Part shown: positions 17,689 through 25,853 of the stretch, one piece after another | Layout: every line of letters begins with the position of its first letter | Numbering within the stretch: the first letter of the stretch is position 1 | DNA from: Armatimonadota bacterium | GTDB taxonomy: Bacteria > Armatimonadota > UBA5829 > DTJY01 | Length of the DNA stretch: 43,380 nucleotides | Reading direction: 5' to 3' | NCBI GenBank assembly: GCA_023511795.1 | Contig: JAIMAU010000015.1 | Span: 1-43,380 of the forward strand | Notes under the pieces: model-generated | What the model was told of the DNA's origin: nothing | The model's database searches: none | Seen by the model: only the letters and a program-made list of their open reading frames with translations | Made by a program: the position numbers and the translations under genes

Positions 17689-17745
17689 TGGCAGCGTTAA
17701 GAGCGATCTAAAACTTTTCCTTCTTTGAGAAAGAGCAGCAGGCAT

Positions 17746-19059
17746 ATGAATATTTGCATAATTGGAACAGGTTATGTTGGTCTAGTTACCGGGGCTGTTT
17801 TCGCGGACCTCGGTAATGAGGTAACGTGTGTTGATATTGATGCTGAAAAGATTAAATCACTTCAGCAGGGAATTATGCCAATCTACGAGCCGGGTCTTGA
17901 GGAGATGGTTTCTCGCAATGCAGATGATGGCCGTTTGTTCTTTACAACAGATCTTGGCGAGGGAGTATTGGCCGCAGATGTTGTCTTTATAGCAGTAGGA
18001 ACACCTTCTGGTCCTAATGGAGAACCAGATATAACCCAAGTAATTGAGGCAGCGAAGGGCATATCACAGTATATCCAAAGGTATAAGGTGATAGTTAATA
18101 AGAGTACTGTTCCAATTGGTACTGGAAATCTTGTTAAAGAAGTCATTGAACAGAACCAACGTTCCAGAGTAGACTTCGATGTCGTATCGAACCCGGAGTT
18201 CTTAAGAGAGGGTTCGGCAATCTACGACACCTTAAATCCAGATCGTATTATTATTGGAGCACCATCCCAGACTTCCGCTATGAAACTAATTGAGCTATAC
18301 GCCCCTCTTGAGCGTCCTATGTTAATAACTGACGTAACCAGCGCAGAGATTATCAAATATGTTTCGAATGCATTCCTTGCAGCGAAAATTTCCTTTATTA
18401 ATTTAGTTGCAGAGTTGTGCGAAGTAGCTGGTGGGGACGTTGTTCAAGTGGCAAAGGGGATGGGTTTTGACAAGCGTATCGGAGAGCATTTTTTGCAAGC
18501 CGGACTTGGCTTTGGCGGTTCATGTTTTGGTAAGGACCTCAAAGCGCTCATTCATACATCTGAGAAACTTGGGTGCAATGCTGACCTTTTCAAATGGGTG
18601 CTTAGCGTCAACGATGCCCAACCTTTGCGTTTCGTAAATAAAATCAAAGATGTTTTAGGAGGGTTGGAAGACAAAACAATAGGAATTTTAGGCGTTGCAT
18701 TTAAACCAAATACCGATGATATGCGCGACGCAAGGTCAATTGAGGTAATCAACAAACTTCTAGCCGAAGGAGCTAATGTTCAAGTATATGACCCTGTAGC
18801 AATGGAAAATTGCCGGCGGATTATACCAAACATTACTTATTGTGACAATGCTTACGCAGTAGCGGTAGGCGCAGATGCGGTTTTATTGGTAACAGAGTGG
18901 AACGAATTCCGCTTCTTGAACTTAGATAAAATACGGCAGTCAATGAAGCGACCAGTTTTCTTCGATGGCCGCAACCTCTATGATCCTCAACGCATGCAAA
19001 AGCTTGGGTTCGAATATTATTGCATAGGACGGGCTTCCAACTGCAGACGTCCTATATAA
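17746..19059 (+). CDS. UDP-glucose/GDP-mannose 6-dehydrogenase family
   Basis: NAD-dependent oxidation of UDP-glucose to UDP-glucuronate (or of a related nucleotide sugar), feeding capsule, exopolysaccharide or lipopolysaccharide synthesis. From ATG 17746 there are 437 residues: N-terminal Rossmann motif GTGYVGLVTG, 'VGTPSGPNG', the central 'NPEFLREGSAIYD', the catalytic-loop GFGGSCFGKD with Cys260, and the C-terminal 'ILGVAFKPNTDDMRDARS' and 'VLLVTEWNEFR'. All key residues are present and the length is normal. Standard UDP-glucose dehydrogenase is more likely than the GDP-mannose enzyme because the sequence matches the Ugd/TuaD pattern, but this is judged by eye. The gene stands alone between the terminator and a TPR gene. 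Confidence 0.93.
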   Translation: MNICIIGTGYVGLVTGAVFADLGNEVTCVDIDAEKIKSLQQGIMPIYEPGLEEMVSRNADDGRLFFTTDLGEGVLAADVVFIAVGTPSGPNGEPDITQVIEAAKGISQYIQRYKVIVNKSTVPIGTGNLVKEVIEQNQRSRVDFDVVSNPEFLREGSAIYDTLNPDRIIIGAPSQTSAMKLIELYAPLERPMLITDVTSAEIIKYVSNAFLAAKISFINLVAELCEVAGGDVVQVAKGMGFDKRIGEHFLQAGLGFGGSCFGKDLKALIHTSEKLGCNADLFKWVLSVNDAQPLRFVNKIKDVLGGLEDKTIGILGVAFKPNTDDMRDARSIEVINKLLAEGANVQVYDPVAMENCRRIIPNITYCDNAYAVAVGADAVLLVTEWNEFRFLNLDKIRQSMKRPVFFDGRNLYDPQRMQKLGFEYYCIGRASNCRRPI

Positions 19060-19155
19060 TTTTGACGGCGCCTTAAGTAGTACCCTAAGAAATCCGATAA
19101 TACCATTGAAAGATAAGTTCTAAATCGAGATGCTTAGAGCGGAGGCCCTTTACTC

Positions 19156-20079
19156 GTGAAAGTAAAAACATCAACCTCAGTGAGCGAATTCTACAACCGA
19201 GGAATTGCTTTATTTGACCATGGCCTTTATGCCGAGGCAATAAGCGAATTTCAGAGGGTTTTGGACTCCGATTGTGATAAAAACTTACCTGAGCGGAAGC
19301 TTGCTGCTTGGTACATGGGTGAGGCATATGCAAATTTAGGAATAGCTCAAGCGAAGATGAACGCTTATGCCCAAGCAGAGGAGTCATTAAAGTTCGCTTT
19401 AATGCTACACCCCGAATATCCCGATTTGCATTTTCAACTAGCTTTGATTTATTACAATCAGGGTCTTTATGATAATGCAGAAGCAGAGCTAACGAAAGCA
19501 CTTCAAATAAATCCGAAGTATGCTCGAGCAATGTTTTATTTAGGCCTTGCCAGAATTTTAAAGGGGAAACCTGAGGGACTTAATGATATAAAGAGTGCTG
19601 TAAGACTTGAACCGGCTTATTGTGATGAAAGGTATCGTGAGGCGCTCGAACTCTACAATCATGGCAAACACAATCAAGCTATCCAGCTGCTTGAGGAAGT
19701 TGCAAAAACTGATATAGACGAAATAGAGTACCATCTTGAGAAGGGCCTTGCCCTGATGAATAAGCAAATGTATCTGGAAGCTGCAGATGCTTTCCTTCAA
19801 GCAATTTCAATCTGCCCCCAATATGCAGACCTGAGAAACTATCTCGGAATATGTTACCTAAAGCAAGGTTTGGCAGACTTGGCGATTGTGCAGTTCCGGA
19901 AGGCACTTGATATCAATCCGCGCTTCATTGGCGCTAGGTTAAATCTCGCAGCTGCCTACGATGCTGTTGGCGATAGGGACCTGTGTATATCAGAGCTTGA
20001 AAATGTTCTGGCTATAGACCCTGAAAATCCAGAAGCTGAGCGCCGTATTGCTAAGCTAAAAGGCTGCGCTAAAGCATAA
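19156..20079 (+). CDS. Tetratricopeptide (TPR) repeat protein
   Basis: A 307-residue, probably soluble protein made almost entirely of TPR units (about seven). Examples of the 34-residue repeat occur at 'YNRGIALFDHGLYAEAISEFQ', 'FQLALIYYNQGLYDNAEAEL', 'YHLEKGLALMNKQMYLEAAD' (each with the G/A/Y pattern) and 'LRNYLGICYLKQGLADLAI'. TPR domains are protein-protein interaction scaffolds; no catalytic domain is attached and no partner is indicated. Start is GTG 19156 with GCGGAGG at 19139-19145. It lies 96 bases after the dehydrogenase and may be read with it. Confidence 0.88.
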   Translation: MKVKTSTSVSEFYNRGIALFDHGLYAEAISEFQRVLDSDCDKNLPERKLAAWYMGEAYANLGIAQAKMNAYAQAEESLKFALMLHPEYPDLHFQLALIYYNQGLYDNAEAELTKALQINPKYARAMFYLGLARILKGKPEGLNDIKSAVRLEPAYCDERYREALELYNHGKHNQAIQLLEEVAKTDIDEIEYHLEKGLALMNKQMYLEAADAFLQAISICPQYADLRNYLGICYLKQGLADLAIVQFRKALDINPRFIGARLNLAAAYDAVGDRDLCISELENVLAIDPENPEAERRIAKLKGCAKA

Positions 20080-20273
20080 GCCTAAAAGTTACTTTCTGAA
20101 GCAACTGCCTCTAAGTAGCCTCTAAACCTCAAGGTATGCTTTCGTTTCAAATCCCCATTTTAGTTCTTTTTGCAATCTTTGCACATAAGTAACAAGGAAA
20201 TTGGAAACCTTCTATCGTATCCTAATTCCGGATGTATTTTATTCTTTAATAAGTTTATCAAGGAGATGGTATT

Positions 20274-21263
20274 ATGCCTTTAAAGATTGGCATTGTCGGC
20301 GTTGGGAATATTGGCAGTATTCATGCTCAATGCTACAAAGATAACCCTAAATGTGAAGTAGTAGCTTGTTGCGACATAATTCCCGAAAGAGCAGATGCGG
20401 GCGCCCAAAGATATGGTGGGAAGGCTTTTTACAGCGTAAAGGAAATGCTTGCTAGCGGTATAGAACTTGACGCTTGCTCAATGTGCACAAGGGGAGAGGA
20501 AAATGGTGGCGACCATTATGTTCCTACGATGGAACTTCTTGAGGCAGGCATCCCAACTTTAGGTGAAAAACCAATTTCGAACAATATCGAAGAAGGCAAG
20601 GAAATGGTCGCCTTAGCAAAAAAGAAGAAAATTCCATATGCAATCAACCTAAACCATCGTTTTACTCCGGCGGCTCTCAGGGCCAAAGAGTGGATTGAGT
20701 CTGGCCGTCTAGGAACGCTCTACATGATAAATATGCGCATGTGGATAAATAACCCCGTCGAAACTTCACCCTGGTTTCATTTGAGAGCGCTCCATCCGCA
20801 CTCATTTGATGTAATGCGATATTTCTGCGGTGATGTAAAAAGCGTTGCGGCATTTCTAAAGAAAGGCGATGGGCGAATTTGCTATTCAAATGCGCAAATT
20901 CTAGTCCATTTTGAAAACGGTGTTGTCGGGTGTCTGACTGGGAGTTATGACGCGGGAGGAAGCTATGGATTGGAAAGATGCGAAGTTGTAGGCTCCAAAG
21001 GGCGCTTTGTTCTTGAGGATGCTTGCGAGCATCTAACCTTCTATCCGCGCGATAGCATCGAATATGAAACCTACTCCTATCTCGGTGGAATGCGTTCTTT
21101 CAGCGAGACCTTCAAGAGCCGCATTTCCAGATGGGTTGATCAGTTGGAGGAAAAAACTCCTTACGATAAAATTGATGGCTCCGGAGAAGATGCCCTGAAA
21201 GCTCAACTTATCATCGAAGCGGCCATTAAATCATGGGAGACACACAGTATTGTAGATTTGTAG
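20274..21263 (+). CDS. Gfo/Idh/MocA family NAD(P)-dependent oxidoreductase
   Basis: The 329-residue protein has the N-terminal Rossmann motif GVGNIGSIHA, a C-terminal alpha/beta domain, and the family's EKP catalytic lysine (TLGEKPISN). These enzymes oxidise or epimerise sugars, inositols and sugar acids, or hydrolyse glycosides by a redox mechanism. An AAGGAGAT precedes ATG 20274 with good spacing. It is followed 38 bases later by a sugar phosphate isomerase/epimerase gene with its own GGAGG, a frequent pairing in catabolic operons for inositol or unusual sugars. The specific substrate cannot be read from the sequence. Confidence 0.9.
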   Translation: MPLKIGIVGVGNIGSIHAQCYKDNPKCEVVACCDIIPERADAGAQRYGGKAFYSVKEMLASGIELDACSMCTRGEENGGDHYVPTMELLEAGIPTLGEKPISNNIEEGKEMVALAKKKKIPYAINLNHRFTPAALRAKEWIESGRLGTLYMINMRMWINNPVETSPWFHLRALHPHSFDVMRYFCGDVKSVAAFLKKGDGRICYSNAQILVHFENGVVGCLTGSYDAGGSYGLERCEVVGSKGRFVLEDACEHLTFYPRDSIEYETYSYLGGMRSFSETFKSRISRWVDQLEEKTPYDKIDGSGEDALKAQLIIEAAIKSWETHSIVDL

Positions 21264-21301
21264 TTCTTGATTGGAATTAAGGATTTGGAGGAAACACAAA
21301 C

Positions 21302-22102
21302 ATGATAAAACTGGGCGTTAATTCGGTGCTTTTTGGTAGTTATGATTTTGCAACTGCATGCAAGTACATTAAATCTGCCGGATACGACGGAGTTGAGATT
21401 TCAGCAATCAAGGGCATGTGTGAGCACTTGGACCTAGATAATTGGAAAACCCAAGCAAGCGACCTTCGTAAAATCGTAGAGGATAATGGACTCGAGTTTC
21501 TTTCAATGGAAGAGGCAGCATTGGATGAAGATCGCTTGATGAAGGCATTTGAAGCGGGGGCGGAAATTGGTATTCCAATTATTAATATAGGACCAGGCGG
21601 GAAGTCGGATGTAGAAGAAGATTTCATGCGCCAGACCGACTTAATGGCAAAGATGTCGGAGAAAGCGGAATCTTTTGGAGTAACTTTGTGTGTAAAGGCT
21701 CATGTTGGCGCATGTATTTACAACACGCCCACCACTCTCAAAGCAATTGAAAAAATCAAATCACCTGCTTTTGCAATAGATATGGATCCAAGCCATATCT
21801 ACCGTGCTGGAGAGAATCCTGCAGAGGCACTTCGGTATGTAATTGGGAGCGTTAAACATATTCATATCCGTGATTGCAAAGGACGTGGGCCAAGCCCTGG
21901 CTCGCCGAAGGAACAGGCGTGTGGACGTGGAGATATCGACCTAATGGAATATTGCCGAGTAATGGTCGAAGATGGATATTCGGGGCCAGTGTGTCTGGAG
22001 GTCATAGGTGCATTAGAAATGTCTCTCCCGGAAGTTTGTATAATTGCGGCAGAAAGCTATGGATATCTAAATGCTTGCTTGAAAGCCTTAGGAGCAAGGT
22101 AA
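21302..22102 (+). CDS. Sugar phosphate isomerase/epimerase family (xylose-isomerase-like TIM barrel)
   Basis: The 266-residue protein fits the AP-endonuclease-2/xylose-isomerase-like barrel (PF01261): 'YIKSAGYDGVEISAIKG' near the start, 'AGAEIGIPIINIGPG', 'AFAIDMDPSHIYRAGENP' and 'VKHIHIRDCKGRG' with the metal-binding Glu/Asp/His pattern, ending with 'GYSGPVCLEVIG'. Members isomerise or epimerise ketoses, inosose and hydroxypyruvate. Together with the upstream Gfo/Idh gene it probably forms a two-gene catabolic unit. It is convergent with the BNR gene 35 bases away. Confidence 0.87.
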   Translation: MIKLGVNSVLFGSYDFATACKYIKSAGYDGVEISAIKGMCEHLDLDNWKTQASDLRKIVEDNGLEFLSMEEAALDEDRLMKAFEAGAEIGIPIINIGPGGKSDVEEDFMRQTDLMAKMSEKAESFGVTLCVKAHVGACIYNTPTTLKAIEKIKSPAFAIDMDPSHIYRAGENPAEALRYVIGSVKHIHIRDCKGRGPSPGSPKEQACGRGDIDLMEYCRVMVEDGYSGPVCLEVIGALEMSLPEVCIIAAESYGYLNACLKALGAR

Positions 22103-22137
22103 AGGCCAGTGCAGAGTTTACATTAAAAACGAACGCT

Positions 22138-23487
22138 CTATTTCTCTATTGGTATGCTTTCAATTCGACATAGCTTAAGCATAGAAGGCGAAGAGTGATG
22201 GTCGCGAGGCCGGTCACGGTTGAGACTAAGTGTTTCCCATCTAAGTTGATAGCGCACACCACGTTCGCCGCTGGAGCCTAAATCATTAGCATATCGAGGT
22301 TCTAGCATTCGGGCTGAGTCTTTAGAGGTATCGTTTTTGGGCGTGGATGTGGTGCGGATGTCTTCCAATATGCGAAAATTCTCTTCATCTAGTATCCATT
22401 TTCCGTTTCCATATTTAACATGGCTGTAGGACTGGCTTACCCTTCCGTCCTTTTCTGCAACAATTGGGCCTATTCTTATTTCAAAAGGAATTGAGCCAGT
22501 GCCTGAGAACTCCCAGCGATATTCCCAAGAACTTGTTTTATATATTTTCCAACCATCTGCTTCACGACGGGCATTATAAACTTGGTTGTATCCATTTTCA
22601 TCGAATTTAAGATAACTTATAACCAAGCGTTTCTTTGAGTCCAAGCCTATTGCCACACCCCCGTTGATTAAGCCACCCTTAACGGGTACTGGGTCAACTA
22701 TCTCGGCGGTCGACAAGGTGATTGGTAGTGTAAGGGCCTTGCCATCACTCGTTTCCCAGTGGATTAAATCTTTCGATCTTGCATAAGAGAGGTCATGATT
22801 AGATGAGCAGTCCGGTTCATCTCTCCAGACCCATGCGGTGTGGTAGTATCCATCTTCATATAAGCGCAACCCTGTGAAATAAGCATTCATCTTTCCCTCA
22901 CCTGAAGTTAGGGGAGCATCCATTAGACGTTTCCAGGTTTTTGTCTTGTGATCGTAAATGTTGAAATATTGGTCGCCGTTTCCGGAGCTTCCAAAGCGAT
23001 AGGTAAATAAGAATTCGCCATGCGGTCCTCTGAAAAATGACGGGTAGGTACATTTTGTTTCGTCTCGCCCAACCATCGAAGGAATTTTTTCGAAGCTGTC
23101 AATATCCCCTGGCTTTGTTGTGCGGAAATAAACTAAAGGACTGCAGTGCATATTTGCACATAGGTGTATGCAACCATTGTCATCCATAGCCATTGTTATA
23201 TAGTTATGGCTATCCCAACCGACGGTCTCGGGAAGTTTTACTAAATGCCATGTCGTCTCAGAATACTTTCGGCAGCCAACAGTCAATTGTCTATCGGGGT
23301 TGTAGAAAGCGACATACTGTTTTTCTGGACAGCTTAGCAATGAAAACCCTACAGGATGTCCTGACCATACAGGTGCAATTTCTATACATGTTTCTTTTAC
23401 TTGTGCGGATTTTCCCGACGCTGTTGAGAAAGCTAATATTAATATCAGTACTGCTTGGATGTAAATAATGCTATTGTTTGAAATCAT
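22138..23487 (-). CDS. Secreted BNR-4 repeat protein (putative polysaccharide lyase or glycosidase)
   Basis: A 449-residue protein with an N-terminal signal peptide (hydrophobic IIYIQAVLILILAFSTASG) and the BNR_4 beta-propeller pattern: 'DSHNYITMAMDDNGCIHLCA', then 'NMHCSPLVYFRT', 'TYPSFFRGPHGEFLFTYR', 'GKMNAYFTGLRLYEDG' and 'GLDSKKRLVISYLKF'. Similar sequences include ulvan lyases of PL24/PL25 type and uncharacterised BNR proteins. Histidines in the HNY and NMH segments match the positions where those lyases place catalytic residues, so an uronic-acid/rhamnose-rich polymer is a reasonable guess. It lies on the opposite strand to its sugar-catabolic neighbours. Ulvan is sulfated, so a link to the sulfonate cluster downstream would be speculative. 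Confidence 0.75.
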   Translation of the reverse strand: MISNNSIIYIQAVLILILAFSTASGKSAQVKETCIEIAPVWSGHPVGFSLLSCPEKQYVAFYNPDRQLTVGCRKYSETTWHLVKLPETVGWDSHNYITMAMDDNGCIHLCANMHCSPLVYFRTTKPGDIDSFEKIPSMVGRDETKCTYPSFFRGPHGEFLFTYRFGSSGNGDQYFNIYDHKTKTWKRLMDAPLTSGEGKMNAYFTGLRLYEDGYYHTAWVWRDEPDCSSNHDLSYARSKDLIHWETSDGKALTLPITLSTAEIVDPVPVKGGLINGGVAIGLDSKKRLVISYLKFDENGYNQVYNARREADGWKIYKTSSWEYRWEFSGTGSIPFEIRIGPIVAEKDGRVSQSYSHVKYGNGKWILDEENFRILEDIRTTSTPKNDTSKDSARMLEPRYANDLGSSGERGVRYQLRWETLSLNRDRPRDHHSSPSMLKLCRIESIPIEK

Positions 23488-23860
23488 AGTTAACTCTCCG
23501 AAAATTTTTAAGTCTACTTTTTAGGCTCATGCCTATTATTTGCAAGCTGAATTAGTTTCTACTGAATTCCCTTGGCAAAGGACGCACCATTACAGCGGAT
23601 ACCAAATCATTTTTGAATCAGCCATTGATAGTTAAGCAATTACTGGATTATATAATAACAAAATGCTACATGGTTGGCCATCCCCTTCAAGGGTGTTCTG
23701 TGAAAAATTACTTTTGAGACGCTATGGTGGATATTTATAACGATGCGTGCAGGAGTTTGGTGCGAAAGAGATTAACTGAAATAAGGTCAAAGTTGCGAGA
23801 TATACGATTTCGACACAGAAGCTAGCTTCTTATAAAGCACCATAACATTGGAATAGGGAT
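23488..23860 (+). promoter_or_regulatory. 373-bp divergent intergenic region with a candidate promoter
   Basis: The gap between the BNR gene and the second Gfo/Idh gene contains a candidate sigma-70 promoter on the plus strand: TTGATA at 23625-23630, then an AT-rich TTATATAAT at 23648-23656 (17-20 bp spacing). That would leave a leader of about 200 nt before ATG 23861. No tRNA, repeat or convincing ORF was seen; a 21-codon frame from GTG 23760 has a weak ribosome-binding site. Confidence 0.35.
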
Positions 23861-24904
23861 ATGATGGAAATTGGAACTGCAATCCTCGGCTTTGCCCACG
23901 GACATGTTGGGCTTTATTGCACCCAATGGCTAGATAAGAAAGAAATGGGCATTCGGTTGATAGCTGGATGGGACCATGACTCAGCACGTGCCAATGTATA
24001 TTGTGCCAATTTTGGATTAGAGCAAGCTAAGGTGGTAGAGGATATTTTGTCACGAAGTGATATTAGCGCAGTCGTGATTGCGGCTGAGACCTCTATGCAT
24101 GCAGACCTCGTGGAAAAAGCAGCAAATGCAGGCAAGGCTATTGTACTTCAGAAGCCGATTGCTCTCACAATGGAGCAAGCTAATCGAATAGTTGACGCTG
24201 TGAGTCAAAATAAGGTGCCATTCACGCTTGCCTGGCAAATGCGCGTAGACCCACACAATTTGAAAGCGAAAAGCCTGCTTGAGAGCGGAGAGTTTGGAAG
24301 GGTATTCCAAGTGCGTCGCCGGCATTGCTTAACCACACAATATATGAAGGATTTCGACAAAAGTTGGCATGTCAAGCCTGACTTAAACAGGGATATTTTT
24401 GCGGATGACGCGGCCCACCCCATTGATTTTATATATTGGTTGTTCGGTATGCCTATAAGTGTTTATGCGGAATTGGGTACGCTACTCAATCCTAATATTA
24501 CGAATGACAGCGCTCTAGTTCTTTTCAGATACCCTGATGGCAAGATGGTAGAAGTTTCATGTTCTTTTGTGGCAGTTGCAGGTGAAAATACCCTAGAAAT
24601 TTTGTGCGAACATGGGATAATAATTGGTAATTATGGCGACGGGCCAAGCAATGCAGTGCGTCCGGAAGGTGCTCCTCAACTCAAATGGTGGCTGGAAAAA
24701 GATAGAAGCTGGCATGTAAGTAATCTCCCCGAGATTCGTGGGCAAGGCGAAAGAATAGCAGGATTAGCTTGCCCTATTGCAGAATTCCTTCACGGAAAGC
24801 GCCCACCAATTGCAACTGCCGAAGAAGGACGCGACGTTCTTCGTTTAGTGTTGGCATGCTACGAATCGGCTGAGCAGGGAGCAAAGATAAAATTGGATGA
24901 TTAA
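23861..24904 (+). CDS. Gfo/Idh/MocA family oxidoreductase
   Basis: The 347-residue protein starts with the Rossmann-type 'AILGFAHGHVGLYCTQWL' and has the catalytic-lysine motif as QKP (VLQKPIALT), a common variant of EKP. The second domain contains 'DDAAHPIDFIYWLFG', the family's active-site histidine region. The two adjacent ATG codons at 23861 and 23864 are both possible starts; no strong ribosome-binding site is seen. It is 45 bases upstream of a class II aldolase gene, and the pair may oxidise a sugar and cleave the product. Proximity to the transaldolase/ComA cluster makes a role in sulfosugar processing possible, but nothing in the sequence proves it. Confidence 0.88.
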   Translation: MMEIGTAILGFAHGHVGLYCTQWLDKKEMGIRLIAGWDHDSARANVYCANFGLEQAKVVEDILSRSDISAVVIAAETSMHADLVEKAANAGKAIVLQKPIALTMEQANRIVDAVSQNKVPFTLAWQMRVDPHNLKAKSLLESGEFGRVFQVRRRHCLTTQYMKDFDKSWHVKPDLNRDIFADDAAHPIDFIYWLFGMPISVYAELGTLLNPNITNDSALVLFRYPDGKMVEVSCSFVAVAGENTLEILCEHGIIIGNYGDGPSNAVRPEGAPQLKWWLEKDRSWHVSNLPEIRGQGERIAGLACPIAEFLHGKRPPIATAEEGRDVLRLVLACYESAEQGAKIKLDD

Positions 24905-24949
24905 GGGCGGTTTTCTGATTATAAATGAAATTAACTAAGAGGAATAACC

Positions 24950-25807
24950 ATGAACTTTATTAATGCTAAAGTACTCGTCGACAGAGCAAGAGACGAAGGG
25001 TACGCAGTTCCTGCTTTCAACACAAATGGTGGAACCTATGAGATTACTCGCGCTGCAATCGAAGTAGCAGATGAACTTCGGTCGCCCCTAATCTTACAAA
25101 CCTACGAGCCAAACCTTGAATATCGAGGCATAAAGTATTGCGTGCTCCAAGCCAAGCATCTTGCAAAGACGTCAAACATTCCAATTGCTTTGCATCTCGA
25201 CCATGGTTCAAGCCTATCCTCGATACTCCGTGCAGTTAGTGCTGGATATACGTCGGTTATGATTGATTATTCACACTTACCGCTTGAGCAAAATATTAAG
25301 CTAACAAGAGGAGTTGTGCAAGCTGTGAAGCCGATGGGGATTTCGGTAGAAGCGGAAGTTGGTCATGTTACAGGCGGTGTTCATTCGAATGGCTGTCAAG
25401 GGGTACCTATTACAGACCCCGAAGAAGCTGTATGCCTAGTAGAAGAGACGGGCATTGATATGCTTGCGATTGCAGATGGGACAAAGCATGGCGTTTTTGA
25501 TCTTCAAGACCAGATTGATTTTGATCTTGTTCGAAAGTTGCGCCAGGTAGTGCCCGTTCCTCTTGTCCAACATGGTACGTGTGGCATCCCTATTGAATTA
25601 ATAAGCGAATTGGTAAAAGCTGGCATATCGAAAATAAACTTTGGTGAGCCATTTCGCGCGAATTATATCAAATATTTTAAGGAATTTGCTGCAACTCTTG
25701 ACCATAAAGATCATCCGTGGAAAATTATGCGCGCTATTAAAGATAGGCTCAAGGAAGATATGAAAGAGATTATTCGGGCCCTAGGCGCAGAGGGTAAAGC
25801 AGACTAG
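24950..25807 (+). CDS. Class II (zinc-dependent) aldolase with altered phosphate-binding loop
   Basis: The 285-residue protein is a class II fructose-bisphosphate/tagatose-bisphosphate-type aldolase barrel. The zinc ligands and acid/base residues are present: HLDHG (Asp84, His85), EAEVGHVTGGV, GTKHG (His180) and VQHG (His208). In normal members the last is followed by GSG (HGGSG), a loop that holds the DHAP phosphate; here it reads HGTCG, with Gly to Thr and Ser to Cys. The 'KIN' strand is followed by FGEPFR rather than the usual xTDLR/NTE. The substrate is therefore probably not fructose 1,6-bisphosphate. AAGAGGAAT precedes ATG 24950. It ends 46 bases before the convergent LarA gene. A sulfo- or other non-phosphorylated ketose is a possible substrate (inference). 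Confidence 0.85.
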   Translation: MNFINAKVLVDRARDEGYAVPAFNTNGGTYEITRAAIEVADELRSPLILQTYEPNLEYRGIKYCVLQAKHLAKTSNIPIALHLDHGSSLSSILRAVSAGYTSVMIDYSHLPLEQNIKLTRGVVQAVKPMGISVEAEVGHVTGGVHSNGCQGVPITDPEEAVCLVEETGIDMLAIADGTKHGVFDLQDQIDFDLVRKLRQVVPVPLVQHGTCGIPIELISELVKAGISKINFGEPFRANYIKYFKEFAATLDHKDHPWKIMRAIKDRLKEDMKEIIRALGAEGKAD

Positions 25808-25853
25808 ACCTGAACTTTCAGGACAGTCGTTAATTTCAAAGACATGGTGGGTT

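Noticed and set aside
23760..23825. 21-codon basic frame from GTG 23760 with AGGAG upstream
   Set aside because: The spacing to the start is only about 4 nt and the product is very short. It is not enough to call a gene.
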